Part shown: in pieces, positions 1 to 4,639 of the stretch
Numbering within the stretch: position 1 is the first letter of the stretch
How the letters are laid out: each line of letters begins with the position of its first letter
Origin: SCSIO-59966 sp046566185
GTDB taxonomy: Bacteria > Actinomycetota > Actinomycetes > Actinomycetales > SCSIO-59966
Assembly: GCA_046566185.1 (NCBI GenBank)
Contig: JBKHXE010000110.1
Coordinates: 1 to 14,560, forward strand
Direction: 5' to 3'
DNA length: 14,560 bases
Position numbers and translations under genes: made by a program
Notes under the pieces: model-generated
What the model was told of the DNA's origin: nothing
The model's database searches: none
What the model saw: only the letters and a program-made list of their open reading frames with translations

Positions 1-37
1 CCCGCCCGCACCGGGGGACGAGGCACGCACCGGGCAG

Positions 38-1393
38 GTGCCGCGGGTGCGGCGTCCGGTGGTGCGGCCGCCGTCCATGGCTCAGCGCCCCGGACTCTCG
101 ACGACGGGCTCGCTGCCGCGCGTGCCGCCCTCGCCGCCGGCCCGACCGGCCCAGGCCGACGACGACGACGCCGCACCGCCCGCCCGGGCCCGGCCGTCCC
201 GGCAACGGCCGACGAGCGCCGTCCTCCCGGAGGAGGGGGGCCAGCCCGGCCGGCGCCGCTGGCTGCTGTGGCTCGCTGCCCTGGTCGTGGTCGTCCTGGC
301 CGCGGTCGCCGTGTGGGTCCTGCTCGGCCGGGACGACGGTCCGGTCGAGGACGCCACCGGCGGGGCGCCCCGCCGGACCGCGACCACGCTGGTGGCCCTG
401 GAGGTCGACGGCCGGCTGACCGGGGCCAGCCTCCTGTCGTCGGGGGAGGACGAGACCGCGGCGCTGCTCGTGCCGAGCCGGCTCGTCGTCGACGTGGCGA
501 GCGGTGGGCGGATCCCGCTGCGGGACGCCGTCAGCGTGTCGGACGCCGCACCGGGCAACGCCGTGGGTGACCTCCTGGGCGTGCGGGTCGACGGCACCTG
601 GGTGCTGACCGGCGCGGGGCTCGGCCAGCTGGTGGACGCCGTCGGGGGCGTCGTCGTCGACGCGGACACCGAGGTGCGGGCCGGCGACGTCGTCGTCCCC
701 GCGGGTGCCGGTCAGCGGCTCACCGGCGCGCAGGCCCTGGCGTTCGCGACCTCTCTCGGGGAGTCGGAGGCGGAGGCCGTCCGGCTGGCCCGTCAGGAGC
801 AGGTGACGTCGTCCCTGCTGGCGGCGCTGCCCACCGACGCCGCCCAGGTCGGTGGGCTGCTGACCGGCCTGGCCGACGGCAGCCGGACGACCCTGCCGGA
901 CGGCGAGCTGCCCCAGCGGCTCGCGGCCGTCGCCGGGCACGCCGCCGCGGGCGCGTACGGGGCGTCGGTGCTGCCGGTCGTCGACATCGCCACCGGCGGC
1001 GAGACGCTGTACGGCCTGGACGACGCGGCGGCCGCCGAGGTGCTGACGTCCCGGTTCGCCGGTGCCCAGCGGGAGGGCGCACAGGAGTCGACGCGGGTGC
1101 TGGTCCAGAACGGGGCCGGTCTGCCGGGGCTGGCGGACGACGCCCGCACCCGGTTGGTCGAGGCGGGCTTCCGCTTCGTCGGCGGCGGCAACGCCGAGCA
1201 GCTCGGGCGGGAGACGTCCGTCGTCCTCGTGCCCGACGACAGTGCCGCCTCCCGCGAGTCGGGCGGCGCCGTGGCCGAGGCCCTGGGCTTGCCGCCCGAG
1301 GTGGTCGCCGTCGGGCAGGAGGCGCCGACCACCGCCGACGTCATCGTCGTCCTGGGCGCCGACTTCGCCGCGGCCGTCGGCCGGACGCCGTGA
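38..1393 (+). CDS. membrane-anchored LytR_C-domain protein with degenerate LCP-like domain
   Basis: Not assigned to a named gene. From GTG 38 the protein has 451 residues: a Pro/Arg/Asp-rich cytoplasmic tail (1-71), RRR then one membrane segment (about 75-96), an extracellular region resembling the LytR-CpsA-Psr fold (about 115-300), and a LytR_C domain (about 352-445, beginning STRVLVQNGAGLPGLADDAR). LCP enzymes attach wall polymers to peptidoglycan. The segment GLGQLVDAVGGVVV (about 195-208) matches the LCP pattern 'lVDalGGV', and LTGAQALAF...RLARQEQV (228-256) matches 'L.G.qALaYvR.R...R..RQ'. However, the Arg of 'YvR.R' and the 'sIPRD' stretch are not there, so catalysis is doubtful and a structural or binding role is more likely. 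The frame stays open to the window edge, so the true start may lie further upstream; ATG 77 is an alternative. It precedes rsfS by 54 nt, so cotranscription is possible. The envelope location is sure; the function is not known. Confidence 0.8.
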   Translation: MPRVRRPVVRPPSMAQRPGLSTTGSLPRVPPSPPARPAQADDDDAAPPARARPSRQRPTSAVLPEEGGQPGRRRWLLWLAALVVVVLAAVAVWVLLGRDDGPVEDATGGAPRRTATTLVALEVDGRLTGASLLSSGEDETAALLVPSRLVVDVASGGRIPLRDAVSVSDAAPGNAVGDLLGVRVDGTWVLTGAGLGQLVDAVGGVVVDADTEVRAGDVVVPAGAGQRLTGAQALAFATSLGESEAEAVRLARQEQVTSSLLAALPTDAAQVGGLLTGLADGSRTTLPDGELPQRLAAVAGHAAAGAYGASVLPVVDIATGGETLYGLDDAAAAEVLTSRFAGAQREGAQESTRVLVQNGAGLPGLADDARTRLVEAGFRFVGGGNAEQLGRETSVVLVPDDSAASRESGGAVAEALGLPPEVVAVGQEAPTTADVIVVLGADFAAAVGRTP

Positions 1394-1447
1394 CATCCTG
1401 GGACGGCCCCCCGCACGGGGCGACCCGACCGACCACGTAGGAGTCCA

Positions 1448-1825
1448 GTGCCCGCCACCGAACGCGCCGTCCAGCTCGCCGTCACCGCGGCCGAGGCCGC
1501 CGCCGACAAGCTTGCCGACGAGATCATCGCGCTGGACGTGTCGGAGCAGCTCGTCATCACCGACGCCTTCGTCGTCGCGTCCGCCGACACCGACCGGCAG
1601 GTGCGGGCGATCGTCGACGAGGTGGAGGAGCGGCTCCGGGAGCTCGGGGCCAAGCCGGTGCGCCGGGAGGGGCTGAAGGAGGCGCGCTGGGTGCTGCTCG
1701 ACTTCGTCGACGTCGTCGTGCACGTGCAGCAGACCGAGGACCGGCAGTTCTACGCCCTGGAGCGGCTCTGGAAGGACTGCCCGCCGATCGACCTGCCCCA
1801 GCACGTGACGCAGGGTGGCACGTGA
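1448..1825 (+). CDS. rsfS: ribosome silencing factor RsfS
   Basis: RsfS (RsfA/Iojap family) binds ribosomal protein L14 (uL14) on the 50S subunit and blocks joining with 30S, lowering translation when nutrients are short. The 125-residue product is of normal family length. It carries the family signature in order: ITDAFVVASADTDRQVRAIVDEV (about 37-59), the short RREGLKEARWVLLDF stretch (about 72-86), DVVVHVQQTEDRQFYALERLW (about 88-108). The GTG start has a good ribosome-binding site (GTAGGAG, 1437-1443, 4 nt before the start). Its stop overlaps the start of the next gene by 4 nt (GTGA), so the two are translationally coupled. In actinomycetes rsfS normally follows nadD; if nadD is here it lies before the window, with the LytR_C gene in between. 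Confidence 0.96.
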   Translation: MPATERAVQLAVTAAEAAADKLADEIIALDVSEQLVITDAFVVASADTDRQVRAIVDEVEERLRELGAKPVRREGLKEARWVLLDFVDVVVHVQQTEDRQFYALERLWKDCPPIDLPQHVTQGGT

Positions 1826-2451
1826 CCGCGACCCGCGTCGTCCTGTGGCGGCACGGGCAGACGGGTCACAACGCGGCCGACCGCTTCCAGGGCCAGCTCG
1901 ACGTGCCGCTGGACGACGTCGGCCGGGAGCAGGCGCGCGAGGCCGCGGCGATGCTCGTCGGCCTGCCCCCGGCGCGGATCGTCAGCTCCGACCTCTCCCG
2001 CGCGCTCGACACCGCGGCGGCGCTCGCCGACCTCACCGGGTTGCACGTCGAGATCGACCCGGAGCTGCGCGAGCTGTTCGCCGGTCAGTGGCAGGGCCTG
2101 CTGCGTGAGGAGATCGAGGCCCGGTGGCCCGCCGACTTCGCCGCCTGGCGCGGAGGGGACGACGTACCCGTCGGGGGAGGCGAGCGGCGCAGCGACGCCG
2201 CCAAGCGGGCCGCCGCCGCCATCGAGCGGCACACCGCCGCCACGCCGGACGGCGTCCTCGTCGTCACCGCCCACGGAGGTGCTCTGCGCGGGGCCATGCT
2301 GGAGCTGCTGGGCCTGCCGATCTCCGCGTGGCCGTCCTTCGCCGGCCTCGCCAACGCCCACTGGGCGGTGCTCGACCGGCGTCCGAGCGGCTGGTCGGTG
2401 GCCGAGTACAACGTCGGCCCCCGCGGCGCGCACGTCGGGTCCGAGGGCTGA
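1822..2451 (+). CDS. histidine phosphatase (phosphoglycerate mutase-like), GpgP-type neighbour of rsfS
   Basis: Member of histidine phosphatase clan 1 (branch 1), 209 residues. The catalytic set is complete: R10-H11-G12 near the N-terminus (His11 is the phosphorylated residue), SSDLSRALDTA with R60, E84 in LRELFAGQWQG, and the second histidine H151 in VTAHGGALRG. The mycobacterial gene in the same place after rsfS encodes glucosyl-3-phosphoglycerate phosphatase (GpgP), which acts in methylglucose lipopolysaccharide synthesis. That role is possible here, but no other gene of that pathway is visible, so substrate remains open; broad phosphatase activity is equally likely. It starts at GTG 1822 inside the rsfS stop codon, has no separate ribosome-binding site beyond that coupling, and ends 94 nt before a tRNA gene. 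Confidence 0.93.
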   Translation: MTATRVVLWRHGQTGHNAADRFQGQLDVPLDDVGREQAREAAAMLVGLPPARIVSSDLSRALDTAAALADLTGLHVEIDPELRELFAGQWQGLLREEIEARWPADFAAWRGGDDVPVGGGERRSDAAKRAAAAIERHTAATPDGVLVVTAHGGALRGAMLELLGLPISAWPSFAGLANAHWAVLDRRPSGWSVAEYNVGPRGAHVGSEG

Positions 2452-2471
2452 TCCCACGGCCGGGGGGCGAT

Positions 2472-2501
2472 TTCGGATCCTTGTGGTTCACGGTCTAGAC
2501 T
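2472..2501 (+). promoter_or_regulatory. candidate promoter of tRNA-Ala
   Basis: The spacer between the phosphatase gene and the tRNA holds a conspicuously AT-richer patch. TTCGGA (2472-2477) and TAGACT (2496-2501) stand 18 nt apart, and TAGACT fits the actinobacterial -10 consensus TANNNT. The mature tRNA begins 44 nt downstream of the -10 box. The -35 match is weak; the -10 is good. A nearly identical arrangement (TTCGGG, 18 nt, TAGCCT) lies before rpsT at the other end of the window, which strengthens both. Confidence 0.55.
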
Positions 2502-2527
2502 CCTGCCCGTCCCGCCGCGGCGGGGCC

Positions 2528-2544
2528 CGGTCGCTCGGCGACCG
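2528..2544 (+). other. hairpin in the 5' leader of the tRNA precursor
   Basis: CGGTCGC (2528-2534) and GCGACCG (2538-2544) form a perfect 7-bp stem with the 3-nt loop TCG, ending one nucleotide before the first base of the tRNA. A second self-complementary 14-mer precedes it at 2511-2524 (arms CCCGCCG/CGGCGGG). Placed directly against the RNase P cleavage site, the hairpin may guide 5' processing. The structure is seen; its role is inferred. Confidence 0.45.
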
Positions 2545-2545
2545 C

Positions 2546-2618
2546 GGGGCTGTGGCGCAGCTGGTAGCGCACCTCCATGGCATGGAGGGGGTCAGGGGTT
2601 CGAGTCCCCTCAGCTCCA
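2546..2618 (+). tRNA. tRNA-Ala, anticodon GGC
   Basis: A complete 73-nt cloverleaf can be folded by hand. Acceptor GGGGCTG (2546-2552) pairs with CAGCTCC (2611-2617) and includes the G3:U70 wobble pair, the identity mark of alanine tRNA. D-stem GCGC/GCGC is at 2555-2558 and 2567-2570. Anticodon stem CCTCC/GGAGG (2572-2576/2584-2588) encloses loop ATGGCAT with anticodon GGC at 2579-2581, which reads GCC. T-stem AGGGG/CCCCT encloses TTCGAGT. The discriminator is A (2618). The genome continues CCC, so CCA is not encoded and must be added by the nucleotidyltransferase. An open frame starting inside the anticodon loop (2577) is a false start for the next protein gene. Confidence 0.98.
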
Positions 2619-2629
2619 CCCGACGACAT

Positions 2630-2662
2630 CGACGCCCCGCCCGGTCACCGGGCGGGGCGTCG
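2630..2662 (+). terminator. GC-rich hairpin terminator after tRNA-Ala
   Basis: A perfect 15-bp stem with the arms starting CGACGCCCC (2630 on) and ending GGGGCGTCG (to 2662) closes on a 3-nt loop, TCA (2645-2647). It begins 11 nt after the tRNA. No T-run follows, which is common for actinobacterial terminators. It probably ends the tRNA transcript and may also supply the 3' processing barrier. Confidence 0.75.
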
Positions 2663-2676
2663 TCGTCCCGGCGTCG

Positions 2677-2715
2677 GCCGTGAGGATCGTCACGGCGCTC
2701 GTGTCCACGAGCGCC
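2677..2715 (+). repeat. two overlapping perfect inverted repeats upstream of the GGDEF-like gene
   Basis: The first repeat has arms GCCGTGA (2677-2683) and TCACGGC (2690-2696) around 6 nt. The second has 10-bp arms GGCGCTCGTG (2694-2703) and CACGAGCGCC (2706-2715) around only TC. They share 3 nt. They follow the tRNA terminator by 14 nt and end 47 nt before the likely ATG of the next gene. With a 2-nt centre the second is more like a dimeric protein-binding site than an RNA hairpin, although a terminator backup or mRNA structure cannot be excluded. No regulator gene is adjacent. Confidence 0.5.
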
Positions 2716-2762
2716 GAGGAACCGAGGTCCAGGACGCGACGTCCGCTGCCGATGTGCATCGC

Positions 2763-3617
2763 ATGCGGCTTCCTGCCGCCGTCTCCGCACGCGCGACCGC
2801 CGGAGCGGCGCTCGTCGTCCTCGCCGCCGGCGCGGTGCTCGCCGCTGCGGTCACGGGGACGCCGCTGCCGGCGGTGCCCGTGCCGGGCGTCGCGGCGGCC
2901 GCCGCACGCCACCTGCGAGGCACGTGGGCGGCGGTCGTCGGGACGGGGGCGGCCGTCGTGGCTCCCGTCGCGGTGATCGGACCGGGCGCGCCCGGTCCGG
3001 CCGTCGCCGCGCTGGGCGTCGGGGTCCTCGCTGCGGGGCTGGGCTGGTGGTGGCGCCAGGAGGTGACCCGCCTGGAGGCGGAGCTGGCCCGCGAGCGGCA
3101 GCGGGCGGTCTCGCTCGCCGTCGTGGACGACGTGACCGGCGTCGCCAACCGGCAGGGCCTGGTGCTGCTGGGTGAGCAGGTGCTGGAGGAGGTGCGCCGG
3201 CGTGGCGACTCCGCGCACGCACTCCTCGTCGAGGTCGGCGCGCTGGCGGACCTGACCCGGACGGTCGGGCCCCATGCGGACGTCGAGGTGCTCGCCGCCG
3301 TCGCGGACGCCCTGCGCGCCGGCACGCGTGGCACCGACGTCCTGGCCCGGTGGTCGCCGGACACGTTCGTCGTCGTCGGTCCGGGCAGCGGCAGCGCTCC
3401 TGGGGAGCTGGAGCGGCGCATCAGGCTGCGCCTGGTCGACGCCCCGCCGGTGCCCGCGGCGTCGTGGCCGTGCCGCGTGACGGTGGGCGTCGGCGTCCTC
3501 GAGCCGTGGGACTCCGGCACCCTCACCGACCTCGTGGGGCGAGCGGCCGAGGACCTGTCCCTGCGGCGCGCGCTGCGTGCGCCGTCGGCGCCGGAACCGC
3601 CGTCCGCCCCGGTCTAG
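2763..3617 (+). CDS. membrane protein with degenerate GGDEF-like domain
   Basis: Likely a relative of diguanylate cyclases that has lost its activity. From ATG 2763 there are 284 residues: hydrophobic segments at about 11-31 and 54-95, a short charged helix (RQEVTRLEAELARERQRAV, about 98-116) as linker, and a GGDEF-like domain (about 118-268). DDVTGVANRQGL (122-133) matches the N-terminal 'D.LTGl.NRr.l' of GGDEF domains, and HADVEVLAAVADALRAG...DVLARW matches the helix before the signature. The signature itself, normally RxGGDEF, reads RWSPDTF (196-202), and the metal-binding Asp region is VEVGALADL. Cyclic-di-GMP synthesis is therefore improbable; a sensor, dimerisation or ligand-binding role is possible. 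The start is uncertain: GTG 2754 is in frame, no good ribosome-binding site is seen, and starts further upstream run into the tRNA. The frame and codon bias support coding. Confidence 0.8.
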   Translation: MRLPAAVSARATAGAALVVLAAGAVLAAAVTGTPLPAVPVPGVAAAAARHLRGTWAAVVGTGAAVVAPVAVIGPGAPGPAVAALGVGVLAAGLGWWWRQEVTRLEAELARERQRAVSLAVVDDVTGVANRQGLVLLGEQVLEEVRRRGDSAHALLVEVGALADLTRTVGPHADVEVLAAVADALRAGTRGTDVLARWSPDTFVVVGPGSGSAPGELERRIRLRLVDAPPVPAASWPCRVTVGVGVLEPWDSGTLTDLVGRAAEDLSLRRALRAPSAPEPPSAPV

Positions 3618-3647
3618 CGTCCACTGCGGTCGAACGTCACGGCGATC

Positions 3648-3653
3648 TAGGCT
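3648..3653 (+). promoter_or_regulatory. -10 box TAGGCT, probable leaderless promoter of the UbiA-family gene
   Basis: TAGGCT matches TANNNT and ends 7 nt before GTG 3661, where transcription would begin at or next to the start codon. No Shine-Dalgarno sequence precedes that GTG, as expected for leaderless mRNA, which is common in actinomycetes. No clear -35 element is seen. Confidence 0.55.
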
Positions 3654-3660
3654 CACGCCG

Positions 3661-4470
3661 GTGAGCGTCGTCGCAGGGCTGGCCCGTGCCTGTCACCCGC
3701 TGCCGTCGATCGCGGTGACCACCTTCGGCGCCCTGCTCGGGGCCGGCGCGGGCCTGCCGGCCCCTCGGGTCGCGCTGCTGGCCGCGGCCCTGCTCGCCGG
3801 CCAGCTGTCCATCGGCTGGGCCAACGACGCCGTCGACGCCGCCCGCGACACCGCCGCGGTGAGGACCGCCAAGCCGGTCGTCGCGGGGCTGGTGACGGCG
3901 CGCGCGGTGCACCGGGCGGCCGTCGTCGCCGCCGCCGGGTGCGTGCCCCTGTCGCTGCTGCTCGGCGCCCTGCCCGGCGTGCTGCACCTGGTGGCCGTCG
4001 CGTCGGGGTGGGCCTACGACCTCCGGGTCAAGGGGACGCCGTTCAGCCCGTTGCCGTACCTGGTGTCGTTCGGGCTGCTGCCCGCCGTCGCGGCCACCGC
4101 GGCGGAGCAGCCCGTGCCGTGGCTGCTCGTCGTCGCGGCCGGCGTGCTCGGCGCGGCCGCGCACTTCGCCAACACCGTGCCGGACGCGGACGCCGACGCC
4201 CGCACCGGCGTCCGCGGCCTGCCGCAGCGGCTCGGCCCCCGCCGGTCGCGCTGGGTCGCCGCGGTCGGGGTCGTGCTGTCGTGCGCGGTGCTGCTCGCCG
4301 GGGCCCGTGGCGAGCTGCCCGGGGTGGCGGTCGTGCTGCTCGTGCTCGCGGCCGGGCTCGGCACCGCCGGTGGCGCGCTCGGCGGGACCAGAGCCTTCCG
4401 CGCGGTGCTGGCCGCCGCCGGGGTCGCCGTCGTGGGTGTGGTGCTCGCCGGGCCGGCGCTGCTGCGCTGA
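3661..4470 (+). CDS. UbiA-family membrane prenyltransferase
   Basis: Integral membrane prenyltransferase, 269 residues, nearly all hydrophobic helices. The two Asp-rich motifs of the family are both present: N55-D56-AV-D59-AARD near the N-terminus and N171-TVP-D175-ADADARTG after mid-protein. These bind the Mg-diphosphate of the isoprenoid donor. The YDLRVKGT stretch (119-126) matches the conserved loop after helix 4. The aromatic or sugar acceptor cannot be told from sequence; menaquinone (MenA), heme A (CtaB), chlorophyll and decaprenyl-phosphoribose (UbiA) enzymes share these motifs, and neighbours give no clue. The start at GTG 3661 is chosen because the family begins just before the first helix and a TAGGCT box lies 7 nt upstream; the frame is open further upstream (to 3577), but that part overlaps the preceding gene and is Arg-rich. 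No terminator is evident right after the stop. Confidence 0.9.
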   Translation: MSVVAGLARACHPLPSIAVTTFGALLGAGAGLPAPRVALLAAALLAGQLSIGWANDAVDAARDTAAVRTAKPVVAGLVTARAVHRAAVVAAAGCVPLSLLLGALPGVLHLVAVASGWAYDLRVKGTPFSPLPYLVSFGLLPAVAATAAEQPVPWLLVVAAGVLGAAAHFANTVPDADADARTGVRGLPQRLGPRRSRWVAAVGVVLSCAVLLAGARGELPGVAVVLLVLAAGLGTAGGALGGTRAFRAVLAAAGVAVVGVVLAGPALLR

Positions 4471-4495
4471 CCAGGGGCAGCCGGGTCGCCTGCGC

Positions 4496-4501
4496 TACCC
4501 T
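4496..4501 (+). promoter_or_regulatory. -10 box TACCCT for the leuS leader transcript
   Basis: TACCCT fits TANNNT and ends 6 nt before GTG 4508, the start of the leucine leader peptide. This spacing predicts a leaderless transcript that opens directly with the leader peptide. No convincing -35 element lies 17-18 nt upstream. Confidence 0.55.
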
Positions 4502-4507
4502 GGCCCG

Positions 4508-4543
4508 GTGCGGGACGGCCTGCTCCTTACCGGGCCGCGCTGA
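4508..4543 (+). CDS. leucine-rich leader peptide of the leuS attenuator
   Basis: An 11-codon ORF, GTG to TGA, reading MRDGLLLTGPR. Its middle is three consecutive leucine codons, CTG-CTC-CTT (4520-4528), the last being a codon expected to be rare in so GC-rich a genome. It lies 96 nt upstream of leuS and directly ahead of a hairpin and a T-tailed terminator, the layout of ribosome-mediated transcription attenuation as in the trp and leu leaders. A shortage of charged tRNA-Leu would stall the ribosome on the Leu run and let RNA polymerase continue into leuS. The ORF is seen; regulation is inferred from the layout. An 11-codon ORF alone could be chance, but a Leu triplet in this place is unlikely to be. 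Confidence 0.7.
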   Translation: MRDGLLLTGPR

Positions 4544-4569
4544 GCACCGCTCCCGACAGAGCGGCCCGG
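4530..4569 (+). promoter_or_regulatory. competing hairpins of the leuS attenuator
   Basis: CCGGGCCGC (4530-4538), which overlaps the last codons of the leader peptide, is perfectly complementary to GCGGCCCGG (4561-4569). Nested inside, CCGCTC (4547-4552) pairs with GAGCGG (4559-4564), whose last four bases are also the first four of the outer right arm, so the two stems exclude each other. A third option pairs GCCGCGC (4534-4540) with GCGCGGC (4569-4575), just before the terminator stem. Which of these is the antiterminator cannot be settled by eye. Confidence 0.55.
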
Positions 4570-4576
4570 CGCGGCG

Positions 4577-4601
4577 ACCCCTTGCGTGCAAGGGGTTTTT
4601 T
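4577..4601 (+). terminator. intrinsic terminator with T6 tail in the leuS leader
   Basis: ACCCCTTG (4577-4584) and CAAGGGGT (4589-4596) form a perfect 8-bp stem around the loop CGTG, followed by an unbroken run of six T (4596-4601). This is the only classic T-tailed terminator in the window; the others are GC-rich hairpins without a T-run. It lies between the leader peptide and the leuS start, so it would stop leuS transcription unless bypassed. It would also stop readthrough from the prenyltransferase gene. Confidence 0.85.
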
Positions 4602-4639
4602 CATGCCCGACGCACGACGACGGACGACGCGAGGACGAG

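Noticed and set aside
1406..1421. Small GCCCC/GGGGC hairpin between the LytR_C gene and rsfS
   Set aside because: Only 5 bp, no T-run, and the genes are close and codirectional; not enough to call a terminator.
2481..2501. TTGTGG as -35 partner of TAGACT before the tRNA
   Set aside because: The spacing is only 9 nt, too short for a sigma-70 type promoter.
2577..2762. Extension of the GGDEF-like protein back to 2577
   Set aside because: It would start inside the anticodon loop of tRNA-Ala and pass through the terminator and the palindromes; the translation there is low-complexity.
4586..4639. Extension of LeuRS back to 4586
   Set aside because: It would begin in the loop of the terminator; ATG 4640 has a proper ribosome-binding site and fits the family's N-terminus.
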